This document shows, one piece after another, positions 48,876 through 62,846 of a stretch of 64,000 bases of DNA. The stretch is from Brevibacterium sp. W7.2 (GTDB lineage Bacteria > Actinomycetota > Actinomycetes > Actinomycetales > Brevibacteriaceae). Location of the stretch: the NCBI RefSeq assembly GCF_018137945.1, contig NZ_CP073089.1, forward strand, positions 1,488,001 through 1,552,000, in the 5' to 3' direction. The translations under genes and the position numbers were made by a program. The notes under the pieces are model-generated. The model saw nothing but the letters and a program-made list of their open reading frames with translations. It was not told the origin of the DNA and did not search any database. The stretch's first letter is position 1. Each line of letters opens with the position of its first letter.

Positions 48876-49718
48876 TCAAGCGCTCTGCTGCTCGAGTTCC
48901 TCGAGCGAGATGCGGCCTCTGCGCACTGCCCAGAGCACGCGGCGAGTGCGCACGATTCGGGGCAAGGTGATGATCAGCAGGCCACCGAGCATATTGAACG
49001 GGATCACGATTGCGAACCACTGCAGGAAATCGAGGATCGAAATGTCAGCGCCCGTCATCATGGCGGCGACGATGACGATCGCATTGATGGCTCCGTGCAA
49101 CATGCTGACCCCGATGACCAGCAGACCGGTGATCATGCAGACGATCGCTTTGACGACGTCGTTCTGTGTTCCCTGCTGCATCCGTGTCGACAATGTGATC
49201 GTCGCGCCGGCCAGAAGCGAGAGGGCGAGCATGACGATGAGCGACGACTGGTTGATACAGCCGAGCGCCATATCCGCAATCGTCTTGTGGTAATCCGGGA
49301 GGGCGATGACGATCAACCAGGCGAAGACCGCTCCGCCGATCAGGTTCGTCGCGAGAGTGGTCAGCCAGAGACGGAGCACCTGGATCCAATTCGCCTGGCC
49401 GGCGATCACGGCGTTGATCGGAAGGAGGAATTCTTCGGTGAACAGCTCCGAATGCGCCAGCTTCAACGCCAGTAGGCCGATGCCGAACGCCATTCCGGCG
49501 AGGATCGTCGACCCGGTCGCTTGCTTGACGAGCACCATGGCCAGGATGCCGAGCCCGACATCGACGCCGCCGAAGAGCCCGGTGACGATGAGTTCCGGCC
49601 ACTTCCGGTTGAGCCGCTTTGCACCTTCCGAGACGGTATTGGCCGCCTCGTCGATGAGGGCGTCTTCGAGATCGAGGTCGTTGCGGCCGAGACGTTCCCG
49701 CTGCTCCTTCTGAGTCAT
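48876..49718 (-). CDS. Formate/nitrite transporter family channel
   Basis: 280 residues with six membrane segments. The FNT family moves small monovalent anions (formate, nitrite, hydrosulfide). Family features: N-terminal cytosolic helix, VTGLFGGVDVGLGILAMVL, SELFTEEFLLPINAVIAGQ and the middle repeat with LGCINQSSLIVMLALSLLAG. The C-terminal tail is basic then Glu-rich (RISLEELEQQSA). The longer N-terminal cytosolic part places it with the YfdC-like branch. Substrate unknown. Confidence 0.88.
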   Translation of the reverse strand: MTQKEQRERLGRNDLDLEDALIDEAANTVSEGAKRLNRKWPELIVTGLFGGVDVGLGILAMVLVKQATGSTILAGMAFGIGLLALKLAHSELFTEEFLLPINAVIAGQANWIQVLRLWLTTLATNLIGGAVFAWLIVIALPDYHKTIADMALGCINQSSLIVMLALSLLAGATITLSTRMQQGTQNDVVKAIVCMITGLLVIGVSMLHGAINAIVIVAAMMTGADISILDFLQWFAIVIPFNMLGGLLIITLPRIVRTRRVLWAVRRGRISLEELEQQSA

Positions 49719-49904
49719 TCCGTCAGTGTAGGGGTCGGGACACGCTCAAACGCTGGGAATCACCTGCATGGTGAGCACAATCGTCTGCCGCCGGCGAGAG
49801 CCTGGCGGGAAGCCGGAACCGTGCAGCCGTGCCTTCGGAAGTGGGCGGGAAACAGGGCATTTGCGGCCAGTGACGGGTGTCACAGCGGAATTTCCGCTTT
49901 CGAG

Positions 49905-49934
49905 TTGCACGGGCGGTGTGGGGTGGTCTAGAGT
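49905..49934 (+). promoter_or_regulatory. rrn operon promoter
   Basis: TTGCAC (49905-49910), an 18-base spacer, and TAGAGT (49929-49934), about 410 bases before 16S. No other clear promoter is seen upstream, although further rrn promoters could lie in the leader. Confidence 0.6.
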
Positions 49935-50347
49935 TATATCTCGTTGCCCCGCCGGAAACAACGTCTACAGGACAGAGTTTCCACCGGGTCTGACCAGGAC
50001 AAACACGGTTTGTTCCGAGGGTCAGAACATCGGGTGGGTGACGAATAATGAAACTGATACCCCCAGTGAACATGCCCGTTTTTCGGGTGGTGGTGATGGG
50101 TGTGTGTTTGTGGTTTGAGAATCCAATAGCGTGTTTGTTTGAACAAGTTGTGATGCCAGAACATTTTATTTTCTGGTAAGACAATCACCTGATCAAACGT
50201 GGTTCACCCCGTGTGGGTGGTTCTTCGCCGAACCGTTCACAGTAGTGGGGTGGGTCGTGTGCTTGGTCGGGATTTTATTTGATGAGCCGGACTGTCACCC
50301 CGTGACGGTTCCGGCTGTCTTGCTGGGATTCTTACGTAACATAAATT
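49935..50347 (+). other. rrn leader region
   Basis: No gene. It contains a BoxA-like sequence at 50108-50120 (GTGGTTTGAGAAT), repeated in the 16S-23S spacer, and a hairpin CCAGAA/TTCTGG at 50154-50174. Expected roles are antitermination and RNase III processing. Confidence 0.7.
50108..50120 (+). promoter_or_regulatory. BoxA-like antitermination/processing sequence, leader copy
   Basis: GTGGTTTGAGAAT, found exactly again at 52138-52150 before 23S. Both are followed by a similar ATAG segment, as in other actinobacterial rrn operons. Confidence 0.6.
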
Positions 50348-55383
<5,036 letters not shown>

Positions 55384-55514
55384 CCCCTTTTGGGTTGGTG
55401 TGTGCGGAATGTTGCATGAAGTTTTTTGATGAGAGCCACATGGTTGGTGTTCGCGTTCGCTGTACGGTTCTTGGACCACTACCACACACGGTTCGTGTGT
55501 GGTGTGTCTGATGG

Positions 55515-55637
55515 TTTTGCGGTGGTGATAGTGGTGGGGAAACGCCCGGTTAACCGTTCCGATCCCGGTAGCTAAGCCCATGTCATGCTGATGGTACTGC
55601 AACTTGGTGGTTGTGGGAGAGTAAGTGACTGCCGCAA
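55515..55637 (+). rRNA. rrf: 5S ribosomal RNA
   Basis: About 120 bases. GGGGAAACGCCCGGTTA and GATGGTACTGCAACTTGG are the conserved loops; 5' TTTGCGG pairs with 3' CCGCAAT. It lies about 130 bases after 23S. Confidence 0.93.
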
Positions 55638-55646
55638 TATTCGTTG

Positions 55647-55689
55647 AGGAGGGGATCCTGCCCATTAGGGCGGGGTCCCCTCCTTCTTT
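55647..55689 (+). terminator. rrn operon terminator
   Basis: AGGAGGGGA pairs with TCCCCTCCT around an inner GC-rich stem, followed by TCTTT. Confidence 0.88.
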
Positions 55690-55732
55690 GCATTCACGAC
55701 CTGTTTCGGTTCACCGCCCCCGGCCGCACCGA

Positions 55733-56191
55733 TCACAGCGTCAACGTCATGAAGATGCTGTTCGGATCCGGAGCGTACGAACCGAAGGGTGCCACCTCGG
55801 CGAAGCCGGCCTTGCGATAGAACGCTCGAGCCGGGGCGAAGAACTCCATGCTCCCCGTCTCCAGGGAGATCTGCTCGATCCCGCGCGAACGCGCATCCGC
55901 GAGGACGCGATCGAGCAGCTGCGAAGCGATGCCTCGGCCACGATGCTCGGGAGAGGTGCGCATGCTCTTGAGCTCCTCATGGCGGGGGAGCAGTTGGGCA
56001 AGAGCGACCGTGCCGACCACCGTGCTCTCGTCGTAGGCGACCCACAGGCGCACCTCATCAACCTGAAGCGCGGAGAGATCGAGTGCATGCCTGGACTCGG
56101 CCGGCGCTGTCGGCGCCATATCGTCGAGATGCTGCTGCAGGAAGTCAGCCAACTGGGGATCATCGAAGTCGGCGGGCACAATCGTCATCAT
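55733..56191 (-). CDS. GNAT-family N-acetyltransferase
   Basis: 152 residues from the ATG at 56191 (MMTIVPADFDD). Acetyl-CoA-dependent; substrate unknown. The acetyl-CoA motif is LKSMRTSPEHRGRGIASQLL (Q/RxxGxG/A type) near residues 71-90, followed by GIEQISLETGSMEFFAPARA and FYRKAGF. The upstream frame to 56257 lacks a ribosome site. Convergent with the rrn operon. Confidence 0.9.
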   Translation of the reverse strand: MMTIVPADFDDPQLADFLQQHLDDMAPTAPAESRHALDLSALQVDEVRLWVAYDESTVVGTVALAQLLPRHEELKSMRTSPEHRGRGIASQLLDRVLADARSRGIEQISLETGSMEFFAPARAFYRKAGFAEVAPFGSYAPDPNSIFMTLTL

Positions 56192-56396
56192 GCACTCATC
56201 GAATCCCAGACCGGACCCACGGTCAACTGCGCATCCGAACACCGCACCCCGGCTCACCGACCCCTGTTCAGACCGGTCGTTTTCATGATGTGGAATTCGG
56301 GCGGCATCTGAGCCAACCAGTCACGGAACGCCCGTAACGTCCATTGCGTCGCAGAGAGTCTGCATGCGCACCTCAACGGTGAGGATCTGAGAAGAG

Positions 56397-57692
56397 ATGG
56401 CAATGAGCACTCCGAACCCCGCGGGCACACCGTCCGCGCTCAATGAACACGGCACCAAGCTGGTCCCGATCGCAGCGATCTTCGTGTCATGGCTGCTGGT
56501 CGTCTCCGACGGCTACGACCTCATCGTCTACGGCACCGTCCAGACCTCGCTCATCGAGGCCACTGGCTGGGGCCTGACCAACGCCTCGATCGGCACACTC
56601 GGCTCCCTGGCCTTCGTCGGCATGATGATCGGTGCCCTCTTCGGCGGCCGCCTCGGCGATCGCTTCGGACAGAAACGCATGGTCATCTCCTGCACCATCG
56701 CCTTCACCGTCCTCAACGCCCTCTGCGGTGCCGTCGACTCACCCGTCCTCTTCGGCATCCTCCGCTTCCTCGCCGGCGTCGGCCTCGGCGGCCTCCTCCC
56801 GAGTTCGAACGCCCTCGTCGCCGGCCTCGTCGCCCCACGCTGGCGGGCCACCGTCGCCACCATCATGATGTCCGGCGTCCCCGTCGGCGGCGTCCTCGCC
56901 GCCCTCACCGGCCTCATCGTCATCCCCACCCTCGGATGGCGATGGATGTTCTTCCTCACCCTCGTCTCACTCCTCATCATCCCCCTCGCCCTGAAATACC
57001 TGCCCTCCCGGGCCGATGAGACCGCCCGTGCCGGCGCCGAGGCGACCGCCAAGCGCTCCCTCTTCGCCGGCCCGTACGCGCTCATCTCCGTCCTCTTCGC
57101 GATCGCCGCACTCGCCGTGCTCTTCGTGTGGTTCGGACTCGGCACCTGGCTGCCCCGCCTGCTCGAGACCCAAGGCTACGACCTCGGATCCGCGCTGACC
57201 TTCACCCTCTCCCTCAACCTCGGCGCGGTCATCGGTTCGATCCTCACCGCCTGGGCGGGCACACGATTCGGCTCACTGGCCGCCGCGTCGGTGGCCACCG
57301 CAGCAACGGGAATCGCCATGATCGTGATGATCTCCGACCAACTGCCCACCACGGTCACCTACCTCCTCCTCGTCGTCGCCGGCATCGGCACCCACGGCTC
57401 GCTGTGCCTGATCATCGGCGCCATCAACAACACCTATCCGGCGCAGGTCAGGGGCACCGCTCTCGGCTGGGCACTGGGCATGGGCAGGCTCGGCGCGGTC
57501 CTCGCCCCGCAGGCCGGCGGTCTGCTCATCGGCACCGCCGCCGGGGTCGCGGCCGTGTACTCGGTCTTCGCCGGGGGAGCGATCATCGCCGCCGTGCTCA
57601 TGGTCGCCCTCATCCTCGTCATCCGCCGTGCCGCACTCGGCTCCGGCGACGAGGCGGTCGACTCGGACGCGTCGAAGGTCCCGGCGGGCTGA
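56397..57692 (+). CDS. MFS aromatic acid:H+ symporter (AAHS type)
   Basis: 431 residues with 12 membrane segments. Takes up aromatic acids with protons. The AAHS signature is visible: SDGYDLIVYG in segment 1 (two essential Asp) and GGRLGDRFGQKR between segments 2 and 3, then ALVAGLVAPRWRATVATIMM. It stands upstream of a dihydroxybenzoate-type decarboxylase in the same direction, which suggests a substrate such as a hydroxybenzoate. The stop lies in a 21-bp repeat also found just downstream. Confidence 0.92.
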   Translation: MAMSTPNPAGTPSALNEHGTKLVPIAAIFVSWLLVVSDGYDLIVYGTVQTSLIEATGWGLTNASIGTLGSLAFVGMMIGALFGGRLGDRFGQKRMVISCTIAFTVLNALCGAVDSPVLFGILRFLAGVGLGGLLPSSNALVAGLVAPRWRATVATIMMSGVPVGGVLAALTGLIVIPTLGWRWMFFLTLVSLLIIPLALKYLPSRADETARAGAEATAKRSLFAGPYALISVLFAIAALAVLFVWFGLGTWLPRLLETQGYDLGSALTFTLSLNLGAVIGSILTAWAGTRFGSLAAASVATAATGIAMIVMISDQLPTTVTYLLLVVAGIGTHGSLCLIIGAINNTYPAQVRGTALGWALGMGRLGAVLAPQAGGLLIGTAAGVAAVYSVFAGGAIIAAVLMVALILVIRRAALGSGDEAVDSDASKVPAG

Positions 57693-57735
57693 TCGCCGAG
57701 GCGGTCCCGACGGCCTGATCGCCGAGGCGGTCCCG
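57689..57735. repeat. Direct repeat, two copies; family also at 59690 and 61249
   Basis: A 21-base unit containing ATCGCCGAGGCGGTCCC occurs at 57689-57709 (overlapping the transporter stop codon) and 57715-57735. Further copies of at least 16-17 bases lie at 59690-59706 (+) and 61249-61265 (-). Confidence 0.8.
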
Positions 57736-57806
57736 CCGCCAATGCCGGGCACCCCGACCCCAACACCACCCCGAAGCTCACCACCACCTTCAAACTAGGA
57801 GCAACC

Positions 57807-58826
57807 ATGAAGAAGATCGCCCTCGAAGAGCATTTCGGCGCCACCGACCCGAACATCGTTCAGCAGTCGGAGGAGCATTTCACCCCGCAGGCGTGGCCCG
57901 GCCGCCGCGCCGAACTGCTCGACATCCACGAAGCTCGACTGCGGCAGATGGACGAACTCGAGATCGAGAAGGTCATCCTCTCCCTGCTGGCCCCCGGCAT
58001 CCAATCGCTGTACGACCGCACGCAGGCCGTCGACTGGGCGCAGAGGCTCAACGACTACGCCGCCGACCAGGTCGGGGCGAACCCCGACCGGTTCGAATCC
58101 TTCGCCGCCCTGCCTATGCAGGATCCGGACCGCGCCACCGAGGAGCTCGAACGCTCCGTCAACGACCTGGGCCTCGTCGGCGCCCTCATCAACGGCTTCT
58201 CCCAAGTCGACGACGAGGACACCGTCGTCTACCTCGACGATCCCCGCTACGCGGAGTTCTGGGCCACCGTCGCCGAACTCGACGTCCCCGTCTACCTCCA
58301 CCCGCGCGACCCGCTCGCCTCCAAGAGCCCTCAGTACGACGGGCACCCGTGGCTGTACGGATCATCGTGGGCGTTCTCCGTCGAGACCGGCACCCACGCG
58401 CTGCGGCTCATGGGATCCGGCCTCTTCGACCGCCACCCCAATCTCACGATCATCCTCGGCCACCTCGGCGAGCTTCTGCCGTACAACATCTGGCGCACGG
58501 ATCACCGTCTCGCCGTCGCCCCACGCGGCCTCGACGTCGAACACTCCTTCGGGCACTACCTGCGCACGAACTTCTACCTCACCACCAGCGGGAACTTCCG
58601 CACGCCGACCCTGCTCAACGCGATCCAGGAGGTCGGTGCGGATCGGATCATGTTCTCCGCCGACTACCCGTTCGAGTCGATGGAGGAAGCGGCGACATGG
58701 TTCGATCGGGTCGAACTCAACGATCGTGACAAGCACAAGATCGCCGCCGGCAATGCGCAGCGGCTCTTCGGACTCAGTCCGGTCGAGGCGCGTGCTCCTC
58801 GATCTCCGCAGTACACCGGGCGATAG
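57807..58826 (+). CDS. Amidohydrolase-family decarboxylase, gamma-resorcylate type
   Basis: 339 residues. Probably removes CO2 from a dihydroxybenzoate such as 2,6-dihydroxybenzoate, giving resorcinol. The N-terminus MKKIALEEHF carries the metal ligands Glu7 and His9, matching Glu8/His10 of known gamma-resorcylate decarboxylases. The metal His is in VPVYLHPRDP, then ILGHLGELLP and the catalytic Asp in IMFSADYPFE near residue 286. AGGAGCAACC precedes the ATG. Its 3' end overlaps the convergent IclR gene by 53 bases. Related 2,3-dihydroxybenzoate or salicylate decarboxylases are alternatives. Confidence 0.9.
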   Translation: MKKIALEEHFGATDPNIVQQSEEHFTPQAWPGRRAELLDIHEARLRQMDELEIEKVILSLLAPGIQSLYDRTQAVDWAQRLNDYAADQVGANPDRFESFAALPMQDPDRATEELERSVNDLGLVGALINGFSQVDDEDTVVYLDDPRYAEFWATVAELDVPVYLHPRDPLASKSPQYDGHPWLYGSSWAFSVETGTHALRLMGSGLFDRHPNLTIILGHLGELLPYNIWRTDHRLAVAPRGLDVEHSFGHYLRTNFYLTTSGNFRTPTLLNAIQEVGADRIMFSADYPFESMEEAATWFDRVELNDRDKHKIAAGNAQRLFGLSPVEARAPRSPQYTGR

Positions 58827-59574
58827 CCTCATGCGTGCGCGTCGCCGAGAGCACGGCGGCGCGCACGCTCGGGGTCGCCACGCTCAGGGCGACCGGCTCG
58901 ACCGACTGGAACCGGCCGAGCGAGAAGCCCAGGGCATCGACCCCGCGCTCGGTGAGGCCTGAGACCTGGGCGTATCCGTCGAAGCGCACCTGCTCCATCA
59001 TCCGCATGAAGTCCGCGGCCGTCGGAAAATGCCGGCGCAGCGGTGAGGCCGGGTCGCGCTGCTGGTTGTAGAAGACCCGGATGAGCCATTCGTCGGGCAG
59101 CTGGGCGAGCAGCGTGAGCCCTCCCGCGGTCGTCGCCGCAGGCAGGACTGCATTCTCCCGACTCCCGACGTACGGTTCGGTGCTCCCGGCGATCGAGATG
59201 ACGATGCGGACGCTGGTTCCGGTGCGCACCATGAGGTTGCACGTCTCACCGATCTCTTCGACGAGCCGCCGCAGAGGCTCGCGCGCGTTCTCCTGCAGCG
59301 CATGGAACTCATCGCTGACCCGCAACGGCGCGGTGACGGCCGGCCCGACCGTGTAGCGCCGATCATCGAGCTGGACGGCGAAGTCGCGGTAGACGAGCAT
59401 CTGCAGGATCCGGTGGCACGTCGACGGCGAGAGATCCGTGCGCGCGGTGATCTCCTGCAGAGGCAGCGGCGCGGAATCTCGGAGGATCTTCACGATGAGC
59501 AGCGCACGATCGATCGACTGGATGAACGTGTTCGGAAGCGCACGGAAGTCGAGGTTCTCCATCGTCGAATCCAT
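58774..59574 (-). CDS. IclR-family transcriptional regulator
   Basis: 266 residues. The N-terminal winged helix is IQSIDRALLIVKILRDSAPL with LSPSTCHRILQMLVYRDFAV (about 18-68). The C-terminal effector-binding domain spans about 85-250. IclR proteins often control aromatic catabolism, which fits the adjacent transporter and decarboxylase. Convergent overlap of 53 bases with the decarboxylase gene could allow antisense effects. Confidence 0.92.
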   Translation of the reverse strand: MDSTMENLDFRALPNTFIQSIDRALLIVKILRDSAPLPLQEITARTDLSPSTCHRILQMLVYRDFAVQLDDRRYTVGPAVTAPLRVSDEFHALQENAREPLRRLVEEIGETCNLMVRTGTSVRIVISIAGSTEPYVGSRENAVLPAATTAGGLTLLAQLPDEWLIRVFYNQQRDPASPLRRHFPTAADFMRMMEQVRFDGYAQVSGLTERGVDALGFSLGRFQSVEPVALSVATPSVRAAVLSATRTHEAIARCTAEIEEHAPRPD

Positions 59575-59851
59575 CCGGTGCCGGTCCCCTCAGCGGTTGG
59601 CCGCTCGTGCAGTGTGCCCTCCAGCCTAGGGTCGAACGGTCCCGAAACACAGAGCCGATCACGTCTGGATCAAGACGCAGAGTGAATGAATCGCCGAGGC
59701 GGTCCCTCGGTGCTCAGTGCAGTGCTGAGGTGGTCTCCGGCCCGGTGAGATGCGGCGATGCGACCATTTCGGGCACGCGTCGGTTAGGCTGTGTTCCCAC
59801 CAGGCGCACCATTCGAGGCCTGCACGACGAGGTTCCGGAAGGGAGCTCTCG

Positions 59852-60043
59852 ATGGACATCGGCGAAGTGTTCTCGGCCGGCGCAGAACTGCTGGGCTGGT
59901 GGTTCGAGACGTTCAAGTCCTCGGAAGAGACACTCGAGACAGACGACGCGGCCGAACCTGATAGCTCCGAACCCGATAGCTCTGAACCCGATGGCTTCGA
60001 ACCCGGCGGGCCCGACGAACAGGGCGGCACCGAGGCGGAGTGA
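59852..60043 (+). CDS. Small acidic protein with SEPD repeats
   Basis: 63 residues from the ATG at 59852, with GGAAGGGAG upstream. A short N-terminal helix (MDIGEVFSAGAELLGWWFET) is followed by an acidic, disordered tail with near-identical units (EPDSSEPDSSEPDGFEPGG). The repeats come from a 12-base unit at 59955-60000. Not recognised; it could also be chance. Transcribed alone. Confidence 0.5.
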   Translation: MDIGEVFSAGAELLGWWFETFKSSEETLETDDAAEPDSSEPDSSEPDGFEPGGPDEQGGTEAE

Positions 60044-60290
60044 GCGCGACAGCGAGCGAAGCGCACCACCGAAGCAGCGTTCTCGTACGGGTGTGCGCCA
60101 GTTGAGTTCGTGATCGCCAGTTGCGCAGCTGGCCATCCTCGACTCAACTGGCGCAGCACTACTCTGCCGTCAGAGTTGCCATGGCGCTGCCACGTTGCCG
60201 CCCAGAGGAGGCGGCGGTACGAGAGGCAACCCATCGCTTACCCTGCAGCCCCCACCCCATGACGATGCTGACTATGCGGGCGCAGCGTGC

Positions 60291-60890
60291 TCAATTGCAT
60301 GCGCCGACGGGGAAAGCGAGATCGACGTGTTCAACCTTCTCACCCGGAATTGTGACGTCGAGCGGCATGCAGGCGGAGTCTCGATCGCGGAGGAGGAAGC
60401 CACCGACCCACCAGTTCACGGTGTCGGCTGGGAGCTTGGGGCAGCTCTGATAAGTGACCTGCGAATAGCCTCCGACACGACCGCCCTCAGTGCGGATACC
60501 GGCGTAATCACGCGCTTCCGCGTCGACGCTCACCGTGGCCTCCGCGCCAGCGTCGAGATATGTGCCGATCTTGTAGTAGGCCAGGCCATCCGGCCCCACG
60601 TCTGCAGGCTTCCCGTCGATCGTCGGGTAGCCGCGCGCCAGGCCAGGGTAGCTCAGGGGACCGAAGGTGAGATCATTCTTCGCCGCTTCGGCTGCCTGTT
60701 GCCGCGCAGCGTCGCAGCCGACGGTCGTCTCACCTTTCGAGCCGGACGCGACCGTGACGGTAGAGGTACGATCCGGTGCCTGCTCGGACCGGTCGGTCGG
60801 ACCACACCCGGTCAGCGCGGCCACGGTTAAGACAGCTGACGTTGCAAGAGCGCTCAGCCTGCGCGCACTCTGCGTGTGGAAAGGAAACAC
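60291..60890 (-). CDS. Putative lipoprotein of unknown function
   Basis: 199 residues from the GTG at 60890, with GGGAGGTGG six bases upstream. The signal peptide has basic residues, a hydrophobic stretch (LATSAVLTVAALTGC) and a lipobox L-T-G-C, so the Cys would be lipidated and the protein anchored outside the membrane. The mature part has a Thr/Ser-rich linker, then KNDLTFGPLSYPGLARGYPT and two more Cys. No known domain. Confidence 0.75.
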   Translation of the reverse strand: MFPFHTQSARRLSALATSAVLTVAALTGCGPTDRSEQAPDRTSTVTVASGSKGETTVGCDAARQQAAEAAKNDLTFGPLSYPGLARGYPTIDGKPADVGPDGLAYYKIGTYLDAGAEATVSVDAEARDYAGIRTEGGRVGGYSQVTYQSCPKLPADTVNWWVGGFLLRDRDSACMPLDVTIPGEKVEHVDLAFPVGACN

Positions 60891-61272
60891 GTTCTTCCAC
60901 CTCCCTCGCTTACGGGCCGTTGTAAGTTCGGCTCGCTCCGGCATCCACACATTCAGTGAGCCTCGGACGGGTCCGTCACGCCAGACTGCCCGCCACGCGC
61001 ACGCCGGTCTTTCGCTGGGCTATGAGGCGGGCGGCGGCGATCTGCCGGCATGCATTGTCGGCGCTGGAAGCCACGGTGATCGTCGGCGCGGGCACGGTGC
61101 GCATCGGAGCCGTGGCGGAGAGGGCGGTTGTCCCGGACCGGGTTGCGTGACCGCGGCACAGCAGAGGGCCGGCCGCTCACCTCACTGGTGAACGACCGGC
61201 CCTGCGACGCGAACAGCACGTGGGCGGTCACCGACCGCCTGCGCAGCCACCGCCTCGGCGATCAGCGGGACA
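60891..61272. other. Intergenic region between the lipoprotein gene and betA
   Basis: No convincing gene. It holds the hairpin at 61165-61203 and an inverted copy of the GCCGAGGCGG repeat at 61249-61265. Confidence 0.5.
61165..61203. terminator. Hairpin downstream of betA
   Basis: AGGGCCGG..CG.TCACC pairs with GGTGA.CG..CCGGCCCT, allowing two mismatches. It lies about 70 bases after the betA stop, without a T-run. Confidence 0.6.
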
Positions 61273-62835
61273 TCACTGCCCGGACTTGATCATCTCTGCG
61301 AGCTTTTCGCCCATCATCATCACGGTGATGTTCGGGTTGACGGTGGTGATCTCGGGCATCGCCGAGGCGTCGACGACGCGCAGACGATTGACGCCCTTGA
61401 CCCGCAGCTGCGGATCGAGCGGCGCCGAGACGTCGTCGGCCGCACCCATCTTCGCCGTGCCCACCGGGTGGTAGACGGTGTTGTGGGTGCGCACGATGTA
61501 GTCCTCGAGCTCCTCATCCGTCTGCGCCTCGGTGCCGGGGAACAGCTCGCGACCGGCCCACTCGGACATCGCATCCTGCGAGACGATCTCCCGGGCCTTG
61601 CGGATGCCGGCGATCATCACGCGCATGTCATGACCGTCGGGATCGGTGAAGTAGCGCGGGTCGACGAGCGGCTTGTCACGGAAGTCGCACGAACGCAGAC
61701 GCACCGTGCCGCGCGAGCGCGCATGCGTGACGTTCGGGGTGAGGCAGAACGTGTTCTCCAACGTCGGGTAGCCCTGACGCACCGTGTGCATGTCGAAGGG
61801 CACCGAACCGTAGTGCATCATGAGGTCCGGACGATCGAGTCCATCCTCGGTGGGGGAGAAGATGCCGATCTCCCACCACTGCGTCGAGTCCTCGACCATC
61901 GGCTTCTTCGCCTCCCACGAGATCACACCCTCGGGGTGGTCCTGGAGGTTCTCACCGACTCCCGGCGCGTCGACACGGGTCTCGATCCCCACCTCGGCGA
62001 GGTGGTCTGCCGGACCGATGCCCGAGAGCATGAGCAGCTGCGGGGTGTTGATCGCACCGGCGGAGACGATGACCTCCTTCTTCGCCTCGATCCGGTGGGT
62101 CTTGCCGAAGGCGTTGTTGACCACGAGGACGCCGGTGGCGTTGTTCTCGTCGTCGAACTCGATCTCCTTGGCCTGGGTGTCGGTGAGGATCGTGAGGTTC
62201 TCACGGTCGAGGATCGGGTGCAGGTAGGACACCGAGGAGGACGACCGGGTGCCGTCGTCCTTGCGGTTGATCTGGAAGAAGTTCGCCCCGTTGATGACGG
62301 TCTCGCCCTCGTTGAACTGCACCTTCGGGATGCCGGCCTGCTCGCACGCCTCGAGGAGCGCGATGCCGCACGGGTCGACCGGGGGCACGTTCATCAGACG
62401 CACCGGACCATCATGGCCGTGGTGGTCACCGGGCAGCTCATTGTTCTCGAGCTTCCTGTACAGGCCGAAGGTGTCCTTCGAGCCCCAGCCGGTGGCCCCG
62501 TACTTCGTCTCCCACTCGTCGAGGTCCTCCTTCGGCGCCCAGAAGGCGATGCACGAATTGTGCGAGGAGCACCCGCCGAGGACCTTCGCCCGCGCGTGGC
62601 GCATGAACGAGTTGCCGTGCTCCTGCTTCTCGATCGGGTAGTCCCAGTCGAACCCGGATTCGAGGAGCTCCATCCACCGGTTGAGGCGGAGGATGACATC
62701 CTCGTCGACATCGGTGGGACCGGCCTCGAGCAGGCCGACGGTGACGTTCGGGTCCTCGCTCAGGCGAGCGGCGACCGCGGCACCGGCCGATCCGCCTCCG
62801 ACGACGACGTAGTCAAAGCTGTGCGTGGTATCCAC
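61273..62835 (-). CDS. betA: Choline dehydrogenase (GMC oxidoreductase)
   Basis: 520 residues. FAD enzyme that oxidises choline to betaine aldehyde. FAD loop YVVVGGGSAGAAVAARLSED at the start, ATKVLGGSS-type motif AKVLGGCSSHN, and the active-site His in VYHPVGTAKMG near residue 460. The C-terminus RLRVVDASAMPEITTVNPNI is typical. GTG 62835 has GGAGAG five bases upstream; an ATG at 62850 overlapping the betB stop (ATGA) is the alternative. Forms an operon with the aldehyde dehydrogenase. Confidence 0.92.
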   Translation of the reverse strand: MDTTHSFDYVVVGGGSAGAAVAARLSEDPNVTVGLLEAGPTDVDEDVILRLNRWMELLESGFDWDYPIEKQEHGNSFMRHARAKVLGGCSSHNSCIAFWAPKEDLDEWETKYGATGWGSKDTFGLYRKLENNELPGDHHGHDGPVRLMNVPPVDPCGIALLEACEQAGIPKVQFNEGETVINGANFFQINRKDDGTRSSSSVSYLHPILDRENLTILTDTQAKEIEFDDENNATGVLVVNNAFGKTHRIEAKKEVIVSAGAINTPQLLMLSGIGPADHLAEVGIETRVDAPGVGENLQDHPEGVISWEAKKPMVEDSTQWWEIGIFSPTEDGLDRPDLMMHYGSVPFDMHTVRQGYPTLENTFCLTPNVTHARSRGTVRLRSCDFRDKPLVDPRYFTDPDGHDMRVMIAGIRKAREIVSQDAMSEWAGRELFPGTEAQTDEELEDYIVRTHNTVYHPVGTAKMGAADDVSAPLDPQLRVKGVNRLRVVDASAMPEITTVNPNITVMMMGEKLAEMIKSGQ

Positions 62836-62846
62836 GGGGACTCTCC

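Noticed and set aside
60956..61231. Short open frames on both strands between the lipoprotein gene and betA
   Set aside because: No ribosome site or recognisable sequence; the region carries a hairpin and a repeat instead.
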